From NCBI RefSeq assembly GCF_008642295.1, contig NZ_CP029190.1, positions 7,175,501 to 7,239,500 on the forward strand: a stretch of DNA of 64,000 nt. The letters are read 5' to 3'. This document shows positions 44,508 through 53,415 of the stretch, in pieces. Under the pieces are notes generated by a model, which was not told the origin of the DNA, did no database searches, and worked only from the letters and a program-made list of their open reading frames with translations. How positions within the stretch are numbered: position 1 is the first letter of the stretch; every line of letters starts with the position of its first letter. The DNA comes from Streptomyces venezuelae (lineage in GTDB: Bacteria; Actinomycetota; Actinomycetes; Streptomycetales; Streptomycetaceae). Both the position numbers and the translations under genes were made by a program.

Positions 44508-45358
44508 CCCGTATCGTCCTCGTCCACGGCATCGCCCAGGAAGTACGGGGCCCCGAGACCCTGCTCGCCGAGTGGTACCCGGCACTCGGCGACGGCCTGA
44601 CGCTCTCCGGACACCCCGGTGTTCCGCGCGAGGAGGTCTCGATGGCCTTCTACGGGGACCTGTTCCGCCCCCGCGGCCATCGCGGCCTCGGCACGCCCGA
44701 GCTCGACGCCGCCGACGTCGAGGACGGGATCGATCGGGACCTCCTGCTCCAGTGGTGGGAACAGGCCGCCCGGCTGGAGCCGGCGGTGTCCGGGCCCGGC
44801 GACCGGGCCCGGCTGCGCACCCCGCACCTCGTCCAGCGGGCCCTGGACGCGCTCAGCCACTCCGCCTTCTTCGCCGGACTCGCCGAGCACCTCATGATCG
44901 GAGCGGCCCGGCAGGTGAGGCGGTACTTCACGGAGCCCGCCCTGCGCGAGGGGATCCAGGAACGGCTCGCCGCCGCCGTCACCGACCGGACCGAGGTCGT
45001 CGTCGCGCACTCGCTCGGCTCGGTCGTCGCCTACGAGGCCTTGTGCGCGCGGCCCCACCGGCCCGGCGTGGCGCTGGTGACCCTCGGATCGCCGCTCGGC
45101 GTCCGCAACCTGGTCTTCGACCGCCTCAGGCCGGAGCCCGCGCAGGGCCGGGGCCGCTGGCCCGGCCCCGTACGGCAATGGGTCAACGTCGCCGACCGGG
45201 GCGATGTCGTGGCGCTGGCCAAGGAGCTCGGCCCGCGCTTCGGCGAGCGGGTGCGCGACCTCTCGATCCACAACGGCGCCCGGGCCCACGACGTACGGCC
45301 GTACCTGACGGCGGCCCCGACCGGGAAGGCGATCGGCGAGGGCCTGTCCGGCCGGTGA
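44504..45358 (+). CDS. Alpha/beta hydrolase coupled to the caspase-STAND gene
   Basis: 284 residues from GTG 44504, overlapping the previous stop (GTGA). Begins TRIVLVHGIAQE (oxyanion HG); nucleophile region EVVVAHSLGSVVAYEAL; a likely catalytic His near the end in SIHNGARAHDVRPYL. The middle helical part (residues 70-150) is larger than in simple esterases. A lipase or esterase acting on membrane lipid or a protein-linked ester is possible. Tight coupling says it works with the caspase-STAND protein, either as a second effector or as a modifier. Confidence 0.82.
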   Translation: MTRIVLVHGIAQEVRGPETLLAEWYPALGDGLTLSGHPGVPREEVSMAFYGDLFRPRGHRGLGTPELDAADVEDGIDRDLLLQWWEQAARLEPAVSGPGDRARLRTPHLVQRALDALSHSAFFAGLAEHLMIGAARQVRRYFTEPALREGIQERLAAAVTDRTEVVVAHSLGSVVAYEALCARPHRPGVALVTLGSPLGVRNLVFDRLRPEPAQGRGRWPGPVRQWVNVADRGDVVALAKELGPRFGERVRDLSIHNGARAHDVRPYLTAAPTGKAIGEGLSGR

Positions 45359-45414
45359 ACGTACAATCCGCCGCTGTCGCTGCCCGCCGATAACGGGAGG
45401 CGGTGCAGGCCGGG

Positions 45415-46137
45415 ATGAGGGACACTCTGCCGGTGATCGTCATACAGCCCGTCCTGGAGGTCTACGCTCCCGACGCCTTCGCCCTCTGGCCCCTCACCCA
45501 GGGCGAGCCGTTCGGGTACCTGCCGCTCAGCGGTGAACTCACCGCAGCCGAGCTGGGGACGGCGATGATGCGCATCGCCCAGTGCAACGACATCGACCCC
45601 GATCCGCACGCGGGAGACGACCGCCCGCCCCGGCCGAGCGACCCGCTCGGATCGTTCCTGCACGGGCTGCTGACCTTCGACACCCCCTTCGCGGCCGGCG
45701 GCCTGCGCGTCACCGACAGCACCACGGGCAACACGCTGCTTCCCGGCTGCTGCAACGGGCTGGAGGACTGGCGTGAGTGGTACACCGTCGTGGACGGCAG
45801 CGGACCGGCCTTCCTCGGGCATGACCCGACCCCGGCCGTCGAGCTCGTGGGTGAGACCGTCCGGCTGGTCATCGACACCGAACAGAGCGACGGCCCGGTG
45901 ATCGAGGTGCCCGCCAAGGAACTTCGCCGTCTGCTGGGCGGGGTCGAGCGGGACCTCGCCGACTTCCTCGCGCTGGCCGTCCGCTGGGCCGGCACCCACC
46001 TGCCCGACCACACCGCCCCCGTCACCGCCGCCCTCGCCCGCGTTCTCGACCTGCCCGCGCCGCCCGCGCTCACCCTCGGCTCCGTCCTGATCCGCGCAAC
46101 CCACCACCGAACAAACGGAACCCAAGCCCCCCATTGA
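45415..46137 (+). CDS. Hypothetical protein downstream of the caspase-STAND module
   Basis: 240 residues from ATG 45415 (GTG 45403 possible; GGGAGG at 45395-45400 fits neither perfectly). Starts MRDTLPVIVIQPVLEVYAPD. Contains LPGCCNGLEDWREWY near 115, and the second half LVIDTEQSDGPVIEVP, then RLLGGVERDLADFLALAVRW. Acidic, soluble, no signal or TM. I do not recognise the family. It follows the hydrolase by 56 bp and may be in the same transcript. Confidence 0.65.
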   Translation: MRDTLPVIVIQPVLEVYAPDAFALWPLTQGEPFGYLPLSGELTAAELGTAMMRIAQCNDIDPDPHAGDDRPPRPSDPLGSFLHGLLTFDTPFAAGGLRVTDSTTGNTLLPGCCNGLEDWREWYTVVDGSGPAFLGHDPTPAVELVGETVRLVIDTEQSDGPVIEVPAKELRRLLGGVERDLADFLALAVRWAGTHLPDHTAPVTAALARVLDLPAPPALTLGSVLIRATHHRTNGTQAPH

Positions 46138-46358
46138 GGTGGCCGATAATCATCGATCATTACTCCTACTGCTTGGTAGAGTTCATGTAGCTGGCTTGAC
46201 CAACCAGTTTGACCAACCACCTTGTCGGGGCGTGGAGTTACCGATTTCGGTATTCGTGCATGCACGCATTCGCCTGTCACTGAAGGCAGGTCTATTTGTC
46301 ATGCATCCGTCCCGTGGTGAGCCGGCTTTCGTTTGAAATGTCTGCGGGGGAAAGAATC
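46138..46358. promoter_or_regulatory. AT-rich upstream region with repeated TTGACCAACCA
   Basis: A 220-bp gap before the ALF operon is much more AT-rich than its surroundings. TTGACCAACCA occurs twice in direct repeat (46196-46206 and 46209-46219, 13-bp period), each containing a TTGACC that could serve as a -35 or as an activator site. No gene is seen here. Confidence 0.5.
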
Positions 46359-47975
46359 ATGATGCGAAGAAGAAATCAGCCGACGGCTCTCCGCCGTGCC
46401 GCCACGCGCACCATCGTCGGCACCACCGCCATGGCCGCCGTCCTCGCGGCCGGCACGGTGACCACCGAAAGCGCGGCGTTCGCCGTACCGGTGCCGCCGC
46501 ACAAGGAAGCGCGGGCAGTGGGCATCGGTACCACCGAGACCCAGCGCGTCGACGCAGCCGCCGTGGTCCGGCTGGACCCGACCGCGGACGTACTGCTGCT
46601 GAGCGACTACGACTTCGTCCACGCTCTGTGGCAGAAGGCCCGCGACGGCGGGGAGAAGTACGACTCGGTACGGACGGCGGCCGAGAAGGCGCTGGCGAGC
46701 ACGGTGCCCGCCGACCACGTCACATACATCACCACCGGCATCCACGAGGCGTACCGGCTGGACCAGCAGCGCGAGCGCGACAAGGCGGAGGCCGACCGCC
46801 TGGCGCGGCTGGCGCGCCAGCAGGTCCTGACGGTCATCGGCATCCCCGGCAGCCCCGAGCTGCTGGAGCTCAACGACGAGAATTTCATCCGCGCGGTCCT
46901 GCGGCACACCGCCTCCGGCCCCGAGGTGCGCGCCGCCGCCACCTCGGCACTGACCGGCGACGCAGCCGCCCGGCGCGAGTTCATCGCCAACGGAGCCCGC
47001 GAGGCCCACAACCGGGACGTGGCGAGGGAACTGGCCGAGCTCGCCGAGAAGGACCGCAAGGAGGCGGAACTCCGCAAGAACCAGGCCGCGCGCAAGAACG
47101 TCGCCGCACTGTTCCGGGTCCCGATGACGCAGAGCCTGCTCGACGTCAGCGATGACACCTTCCTCCGCGAGATCCTGCGCATGGCTCCCGAGGACCTGCG
47201 GAACTCCGAGCTCCACCGGGCCGCCCAGCACGCTGTGGCCAGCATGAACCCGGGGCATGTACAGGGCTTCCTCTACGGCGGCGCCGACGCCGCCTACAAG
47301 CGCGACGACGCGGCGCGGCGCGAGAAGCTGGCCGAGGCCAACCGCGTCCTGACGCGCCAGATCCTCGCCGCGGCCAAGGAGACCGGGTACAACCCGAACC
47401 TGGTCGCATCGGCCGAGAAGGCGCTGGCCACCGGTGACCTGGCGGTCGCCGAGTTCCTCTCCGAGGCGGGCCAGAAGAAGGCCAGGCGGCAGTCCCTGTC
47501 AATGGGCTTCACCAGCCGGACCTCGCCCTGGCTGCAGCTCCGCCACAGCGGGGTGGCCGGCACATCGGCGTCCGTCGGCCCGGTGACCGCCTCCAGCCCG
47601 CAGGCCTGGCGGGAGAGCGCGACATGGCTCGTGATGCCGTCGCTGGCGGGGCTGCCCGGCTGCTTCTCCTTCGAGGCGGCGAGCAAGCCCGGCCACTACC
47701 TCAAGGGCACCGGGGAGTGGAACGGCCAGGTGACGCTGGCGGCGAACAACAACACCAAGGCCTTCCGGGAAGGCGCCTCCTGGTGCCCCATGCTGAAGGG
47801 CTGGGTGGGAGCGAAGCCCACGGCCGCCTGGTTCACCTTCCGGACGAACAACGAGATCTGGCAGGTGCAGACGAACCAGCGCAACGAGCTGTACGTGGAC
47901 ACCCCGTACAGCGAAGGCCGCACCCTGATGGCCGCCAACCCGGCGTGGGAGATCACCGCCCCGCTGGCCCCGTGA
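46359..47975 (+). CDS. Exported ALF-repeat protein with C-terminal AbfB-like domain
   Basis: 538 residues from ATG 46359 (GGGGGAAAG upstream). Sec signal: MMRRRNQPTALRRAATRTIV, then a hydrophobic core to ESAAFA. Residues about 75-370 hold ALF-type repeats of about 75 residues, each with a LLELNDENFIRAVLR-like start, VRAAATSALTG and EFIANGAREA. From about 385 comes an AbfB-like beta-trefoil region (SMGFTSRTSPWLQLRHS, FEAASKPGHYLKG) that may bind polysaccharide. Probably a surface or secreted partner of the toxin two genes downstream. Overlaps the next gene by one base. Confidence 0.8.
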   Translation: MMRRRNQPTALRRAATRTIVGTTAMAAVLAAGTVTTESAAFAVPVPPHKEARAVGIGTTETQRVDAAAVVRLDPTADVLLLSDYDFVHALWQKARDGGEKYDSVRTAAEKALASTVPADHVTYITTGIHEAYRLDQQRERDKAEADRLARLARQQVLTVIGIPGSPELLELNDENFIRAVLRHTASGPEVRAAATSALTGDAAARREFIANGAREAHNRDVARELAELAEKDRKEAELRKNQAARKNVAALFRVPMTQSLLDVSDDTFLREILRMAPEDLRNSELHRAAQHAVASMNPGHVQGFLYGGADAAYKRDDAARREKLAEANRVLTRQILAAAKETGYNPNLVASAEKALATGDLAVAEFLSEAGQKKARRQSLSMGFTSRTSPWLQLRHSGVAGTSASVGPVTASSPQAWRESATWLVMPSLAGLPGCFSFEAASKPGHYLKGTGEWNGQVTLAANNNTKAFREGASWCPMLKGWVGAKPTAAWFTFRTNNEIWQVQTNQRNELYVDTPYSEGRTLMAANPAWEITAPLAP

Positions 47976-49108
47976 TGGGCGCCCGGACCAACGCTCCGTC
48001 GAGGAGGGCCGTACAGACGATCCTGGCCGCCTCGACGGTGATCGCGGCGATGGCGGGGACCTTCACGGGAACAGCCCATGCCCGGGAAGCCGTGCCGTAC
48101 ACGGTGTCGTACCCGGCAGAGGCGCCGCACGCGGCGGAGGGCCCGCAGGCGGCGCTGGACGCTGCGGCTGCCGGCGCCCGCGAGCAGGTGCGGCGGGTCG
48201 CGCTGTCGGGGCTGCCGGCGGAGCTGCGGACCTCCGCGTGGAACGCACTGCGCAGCACCCGCGGCGACACGGCGATCACCGAGTGGCTGGCGGCGGGCGG
48301 CGGCTACGACCTGGCCAAGCAGCGGCTGCGGGACACCCGTACCCGCAACCGGATGTTCTGCGAGCGGGTGGTACGCACCCACCCGGCCGGCTTCGCCCCG
48401 CAGACCCGCGCCGCGGCGGAGCGGGCCCTCAAGGGCACCGACGCCGAACGGGCCGCCTTCGTCAAGACCGGCTACGCCCAGGCGCAGCAGGGCGACCGGG
48501 CCGCGCGGGAAGCGGCGGCCGGGGAGCAGCAGGCGGTACGGGAGCGCGACCGGGAGTTCGTACGGTCCCTGGCCGAACGCGACCCGGGCGAGCAGGTGCG
48601 GGTGTCGGCGCAGTGGGCCCTGCGGCCCGGTGCGACCGACGACGACATCCGGGAGTTCTACGGGTTCGGCTGGGTGACCGGCGCCACCCTGGACCTGGAG
48701 GGCCACCGGCTGCGCACCGCGGAATCCGAGGCGCTGCGCCACCGGTCCCTGACGCTGCTGCTGAAGGCGGCCGTCGAGGCCGAGGAGGCGCTGCGCGGTG
48801 CGTCCGACGCCGCCGCGGCCCGCGCCGAGGCCGAACGCGCCTGGCAGGCCGTCGCCGCGCACGCCCGTACGGCGGACACCGCGTGGCTGGCGGAGCGGGA
48901 CCACGCGGCGCGGCAGGCGGAAACCTGGCGGGGCATCCAGGAGCTCGCCCAGGACGCGGCCGAGGAGATGTGGAAGCACCTCACCGGCCCCGCCGCGGAG
49001 AACCGGCAGTCCTGGCTCAAGGAGGAGCAGGACGCAGCCGTGGCCGCCGCCTTCTGGCAGGACATCCTGCGGAAGGCCCAGGACGGCGAGAACCGTGTGA
49101 AGGGCTGA
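47975..49108 (+). CDS. Exported ALF-repeat protein
   Basis: 377 residues; ATG overlaps the previous stop. Signal peptide: MGARTNAPSRRAVQTILAAS, then MAGTFTGTAHA. Repeats such as LPAELRTSAWNALRSTRGD, TRAAAERALKGTDAERAAF and QVRVSAQWALRPGATDDD are of ALF type. The last 120 residues are Ala/Glu-rich helix, likely coiled coil. No enzymatic domain. Translationally coupled to the AbfB-ALF gene and 110 bp ahead of the toxin, with a terminator between them. Confidence 0.78.
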   Translation: MGARTNAPSRRAVQTILAASTVIAAMAGTFTGTAHAREAVPYTVSYPAEAPHAAEGPQAALDAAAAGAREQVRRVALSGLPAELRTSAWNALRSTRGDTAITEWLAAGGGYDLAKQRLRDTRTRNRMFCERVVRTHPAGFAPQTRAAAERALKGTDAERAAFVKTGYAQAQQGDRAAREAAAGEQQAVRERDREFVRSLAERDPGEQVRVSAQWALRPGATDDDIREFYGFGWVTGATLDLEGHRLRTAESEALRHRSLTLLLKAAVEAEEALRGASDAAAARAEAERAWQAVAAHARTADTAWLAERDHAARQAETWRGIQELAQDAAEEMWKHLTGPAAENRQSWLKEEQDAAVAAAFWQDILRKAQDGENRVKG

Positions 49109-49146
49109 CCACCCTCACGGTCTGCCTGCTGTAGCGGGCCACACCC

Positions 49147-49184
49147 GGGTGCCCCGCCCCTGACCGGGCGGGGCACCCCTTTTT
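49147..49184 (+). terminator. Rho-independent terminator before the toxin gene
   Basis: Perfect 13-bp stem (49147-49159 / 49166-49178), 6-base loop, then C and five T. It may attenuate rather than end transcription, since the toxin gene follows 36 bp later. Confidence 0.88.
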
Positions 49185-49219
49185 ATCGCCAACTCACAAT
49201 ATTTCGGGGGATTTTCCTC

Positions 49220-52200
49220 ATGGGAGAGATATTCCGGCCGGGGGCCGGAAGAAGGCGGCCCGGCAGCCGAGTGCGCGCCGCCACCGCCAGAGCCACGACC
49301 CGAGCCACCGCCAGAGCCGTGTCCGCGGCCATGGCCGTGGCGCTGCTGGTGGGCCTGACCGGACAGGGCGCCGGACCGGCGTCCGCGGCGACCGCCGCCG
49401 GGAAGCCGGCGGGCGAGGCCATCGACGCGCGCACCCTGGACACCATCCGGCGGGGGAGCGCGGCGCTCGCCGCCGTGCAGCCCGGCCGGCCGCCGGCAGC
49501 CGCGGCTTCGGAGCTGGACCGGATCAGCGATGAGCGTGACCGTCAACTGGTCGAGGACTACGCGGAGTTCGACGAGGAGGAAGAGGTCCGCGAGGCCGCC
49601 AGGAAGGCGCTGGAGAGTACCGATCCGAACGCGATCCGGGAGTTCCTGGAACGCGGCGAAGCCGAGGCGCGACAGCGTGCCAGGGACAAGCGGAACGCTG
49701 CCGACGTCGAGAACCGGCGCACGATCGAGGCATTGCGCGGCACCGGCGGCCCGTACTTCAACGCCGAGGTCGAGCGCGTACTGAAGGGCACCGCACAGGA
49801 CCGCGCCGACTTCCTGGCGTTCGGCGCCGACATCGCCCGGCAGCGGGACAAGGCCGCCGAGCAGAACGAGCAGCAGCGCGCCGCGGAGATCCGCAAGCGG
49901 GTGGAGATGCTCGCCGCGATCGGCGGACCGGAGGTCAAGCGGGCCGCACAGGCGGCGCTGGCCACGAACGACGCCAAGGTGATCGCCGAGTTTCTGGACA
50001 AGGGCTACCTGGTCGCGGCGCAGAAGGACGCCGACGACCGCGCCGCACACGAGAAGGCGCAGAAGGAGGCGCTGGAGGCCGCCGAGCGGCTGCGCAAGCT
50101 CGCCGAGAACGCGACCCGCGCCGCCGAGGCCCGTACCAAGCTGATCGCCGCACACGGGGACGCCGTCAGGGCCCTCAAGAACGCCTCCAACGCCATGAGC
50201 CTGGCGGGGGCCGCCTCGCGGGACGCCGACCGGCTGCTCGCGGGGGACCGGTCGGGCAAACGGCTGTCGGACTACACGGAGGTGAAGAAGGAGGTCGCCC
50301 GCCAGGTGGGCTTCGCCGACACCGCCGCCAAGCAGGCCCAGGTGGCCGCCGGACAGGCCAAGGTCCAGGCGGACGTCCTGGTGGAGACCGGTCTGACGTA
50401 CGGCACGCAGTGGTCCGATGTCGCCTCCGGCATCGCCGCGGCGTCCGACGCCGCGCTGCAGGCCACCCGTACCGCCCAGCACGCGGTCGACGCCACGGCG
50501 GCCGACGCGGCGGGCCTGAACGCCCAGAACCAGGCCGAGCTCCACGAGAAGCAGGCCAAGGCGTGGCGCACCAACGCGGAGCAGCACGCCAAGGCCGCGG
50601 CCGAGCTGGCCCGCCAGGCCGAGAAGCAGGCCAAGACCGCGGCGGACGCGGCTGCCAAGAGCCGGCAGGCGCGTCTCCAGGCGGAGCAGGCCGAGAAGAC
50701 GGCCTGGGAGCACGCGCAGAAGACCCGGGACGCCCGCGTGGAGGCGCAGCGCCAGGCGAAGACCGCCGCAGAGCAGCGTGTCATCGCCCAGCGGGAGCGG
50801 GAGCTGGCCGCCGCCGCGCGCGAGCGGGCGGAACGGGAGCAGCAGGCGGCGGCGCAGGCACGGACCCGTGCCGAGGCCGACGCGCGTACGGCTTCGGCGA
50901 AGCGGGCCGAGGCGCAGGCGGCTGCGGCCACCGCGGCCGAGATGCGCGCGCGGGCCGCAACCCAGGAGGGCAATGCCGCCACCGCGGACAGGAAGGCCCA
51001 GGACGAGGAGACCAAGGCCCGCGACGCGCGGAACGCCGCCGCCGCGGCGGAGCGGCAGCACAAGGCCGACGAGGCACGGGCCAAGGCCACCGAGGCCCTG
51101 GCCGCCGCGGCGAGCGGCTCGTCCGACTCCCAGCTGGCGCGGCAGGCAGCGGACCAGGCGCGGTCGGACGCGAACGAGTCCCAGAAGGCGGCCGTGGCCG
51201 CCCGCAGCGCCGCCAACTCGGCCTCCGACGCGGCGACGAGGTCGCGGGCGGCAGCCATCGAGGCCTCGGGCGCGGCAGCCCGGGCGCGGGCGGCGGCCAC
51301 CGAGGCCGGCGCGCACGCCTCGCGTGCCAACGCCGCCGCGAACACGGCGGAGGCTGCCGCGTTCGCGGCGAACGCGGCAGCGAACACGGCCGAGCGGGAA
51401 GCGGCCCTCACGCGGGCATCGGCCCAGCGGGCCACCACCAAGGCCGCCGAGGCCACGGCGCAGGAAGGCCGGGCGGGCACCGCCGCCCACGAGGCCTCCC
51501 GGCTGGCCGGGCTGGCCGCGATCCACGCCAACCAGGCGTTCCAGGCTGCCGACCGTACGCGGGAGGAGGCCGACGGGGCCGTCCGCGAGGCGGCCATGGC
51601 CCAGGTACAGGCCGGGGTGGCGGTCCAGGCGGCTTCCTCCGCCCGTACCACGGCGGCGGGCATCGCCGACCCGGCGAACACCGCCATCGCGTTCGCCGCA
51701 CCGTTCGCCGGCACGGACGTCGGCGCCGACTTCGCGGTCACCATCGCCAACGCCGCCCTCAAGATGGGCAAGGAACAGGTCGCGTCGGCGGAGGCCAAGG
51801 CCGCGGAGGCGGTGAAGGCCGCGGAGGCCGCCGAGGCGGCGGCCAAGCGGGCGAACGCGCATTCCGCACAGGCCGCCATGGCGGCAGCGGCGGCGGCGCG
51901 TTCCACGGCGGACGCGGCGCGTTCCTCGGCCGCCGCGATGGCCTCGGCCGCGCAGGCTGCGGAGGACGGCGCCAAGGCGCGGGCCGCCGCGGCACGGGCC
52001 AACCAGGCCGATGCCCAAGCCCAGAGCGACGCCCAGCAGGCCCGTCAGGCCGCGACCGCCGCCTACGCGGACGCTGCCGCCGCCCGCACCGCGGCCACCC
52101 AGGCCGAGGCGGAGGCACAGCGGGCCCGGGCCGCGGCGACCGAGGCGGAAAACCAGGCCGCCGCCGCCCTCAGCGCCGCCACCCTGGCCGAGAAGGAGGC

Positions 52201-53377
52201 GAGCACCGCCCGGGCCGCCGCCACCCAGGCGGAGCGGGACGCCGCCGACGCCGCCAGACTGGCCCAGTCCGCCGAGGACCACGCCAGATCCGCGGAGACC
52301 GCGGCCTCGAACGCTGCGCAGCACGCCCGCGAGGCCGACGACGCGGCCAAGAGGGCCGAGGAGTACGAGCGCGAGCAGCAGCGCAAGGAGCGCGAGGAGG
52401 CGGCCAAGTCCCGGCAGTCGACTCCCGCCCTCGACGACCAGATGAAGAAGGCGCTCGCCGAGGCCGGCCTGTCACCCGAGGCGTACCAGGAAGCGCTGGT
52501 TCTGGCGGAGAAGAACCTCCTCGACTACCTGATGGAGAACGGCGCCGAGATCCTCGTCGAACTCTTCCTGGAGGACATCAAGGCCTGCATCGACGATCCC
52601 GACATCCCGACCTGCCTCTGGGCCATCGTCCAGAACCTCGGTCCGGCCAAGGCGCTCAAGATCGCCAGCAAGCTGCCGAAGATCGCGAAGGCCATCGCGG
52701 GCATCAACACCTTCCTCGACAAGACTGCAGAGGCGCGCAAGCACCTCAAGAAGTACGAGGAGGCGCTGGAGAAGATCAAGGCAGCCGCCTCCTGCCTGGT
52801 CGACGGCACGCCGGACAAGGGAAAGAAGCCGGGTGCCCGGGGAAGCGCGGTCAAGACCGCTCCGGCCGGCTGGCTCCGGACCGGCAACGGCACATGGGTG
52901 TCCCCGGGTCTTGCCTCGGCGGCCGACAAGCCGGTCCTGGCCAAGCTCTGCAAGGTCGAGTACGACAGCGGCGACCTGGCCACGGAGGCATTCCAGGCAC
53001 GCCTGGACGCCGACTTCTGGGGAGCGCAGCACAATGTCGCCGTCGCGAGGGTCACCGGCCCTGACGGCAAGACCCGGCTGGTGCGCGGGTACAGCAACAA
53101 CGACCGGCATGCGGAGCAGCACATCCTCGGCCAGCTGGGCGACAAGGACAAGATCACGGACCTGTACACGGAACGCGAGCCCTGCCCCGCCAAATGCACG
53201 CCTGCGCTGGCCACCGACCCGCGCGCCAAGGGGGCGAACATCTCGTTCTCCATGCCCTACGCCGACCCGTCGACTCCTGACGGAAAATTCATGAACAAGG
53301 TATGGACGGAAACGCTGGGCAACTGGATCAACCAGGCACGCAGCCGTAGGGGCCTGCCGCCGATGCGGACAGCATGA
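49220..53377 (+). CDS. Exported polymorphic toxin: ALF repeats, long coiled coil, C-terminal deaminase-like domain
   Basis: 1385 residues from ATG 49220 (GGGGGA upstream). Sec signal: basic RRRPGSRVRAATARATTR then AMAVALLVGLTGQG, ASA. ALF-type repeats at about 90-270 (VREAARKALESTDPNAIREF; VKRAAQAALATNDAKVIAEF). From 280 to about 1070 it is Ala-rich heptad-like sequence, a very long coiled coil or filament. A hydrophobic ILVELFLEDIKACID region near 1110 leads to the C-terminal domain (about 1210-1385), with HAEQHILGQL (His1297, Glu1299) and EREPCPAKC (Cys1322, Cys1326), the zinc and catalytic signature of deaminase toxins. Probably deaminates nucleic acid or nucleotides in target cells. An immunity gene follows. 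Confidence 0.85.
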   Translation: MGEIFRPGAGRRRPGSRVRAATARATTRATARAVSAAMAVALLVGLTGQGAGPASAATAAGKPAGEAIDARTLDTIRRGSAALAAVQPGRPPAAAASELDRISDERDRQLVEDYAEFDEEEEVREAARKALESTDPNAIREFLERGEAEARQRARDKRNAADVENRRTIEALRGTGGPYFNAEVERVLKGTAQDRADFLAFGADIARQRDKAAEQNEQQRAAEIRKRVEMLAAIGGPEVKRAAQAALATNDAKVIAEFLDKGYLVAAQKDADDRAAHEKAQKEALEAAERLRKLAENATRAAEARTKLIAAHGDAVRALKNASNAMSLAGAASRDADRLLAGDRSGKRLSDYTEVKKEVARQVGFADTAAKQAQVAAGQAKVQADVLVETGLTYGTQWSDVASGIAAASDAALQATRTAQHAVDATAADAAGLNAQNQAELHEKQAKAWRTNAEQHAKAAAELARQAEKQAKTAADAAAKSRQARLQAEQAEKTAWEHAQKTRDARVEAQRQAKTAAEQRVIAQRERELAAAARERAEREQQAAAQARTRAEADARTASAKRAEAQAAAATAAEMRARAATQEGNAATADRKAQDEETKARDARNAAAAAERQHKADEARAKATEALAAAASGSSDSQLARQAADQARSDANESQKAAVAARSAANSASDAATRSRAAAIEASGAAARARAAATEAGAHASRANAAANTAEAAAFAANAAANTAEREAALTRASAQRATTKAAEATAQEGRAGTAAHEASRLAGLAAIHANQAFQAADRTREEADGAVREAAMAQVQAGVAVQAASSARTTAAGIADPANTAIAFAAPFAGTDVGADFAVTIANAALKMGKEQVASAEAKAAEAVKAAEAAEAAAKRANAHSAQAAMAAAAAARSTADAARSSAAAMASAAQAAEDGAKARAAAARANQADAQAQSDAQQARQAATAAYADAAAARTAATQAEAEAQRARAAATEAENQAAAALSAATLAEKEASTARAAATQAERDAADAARLAQSAEDHARSAETAASNAAQHAREADDAAKRAEEYEREQQRKEREEAAKSRQSTPALDDQMKKALAEAGLSPEAYQEALVLAEKNLLDYLMENGAEILVELFLEDIKACIDDPDIPTCLWAIVQNLGPAKALKIASKLPKIAKAIAGINTFLDKTAEARKHLKKYEEALEKIKAAASCLVDGTPDKGKKPGARGSAVKTAPAGWLRTGNGTWVSPGLASAADKPVLAKLCKVEYDSGDLATEAFQARLDADFWGAQHNVAVARVTGPDGKTRLVRGYSNNDRHAEQHILGQLGDKDKITDLYTEREPCPAKCTPALATDPRAKGANISFSMPYADPSTPDGKFMNKVWTETLGNWINQARSRRGLPPMRTA

Positions 53378-53415
53378 CGAAACCAGGAGCACAGGAAAGG
53401 GCAGGAAAGACAGGT

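Noticed and set aside
50272..52002. An Ala/Ser-rich minus-strand frame opposite the toxin coiled coil
   Set aside because: Mirror image of an Ala-rich repeat; Ala codons read backwards give Ala/Gly/Ser/Cys/Arg. No start site or domain.
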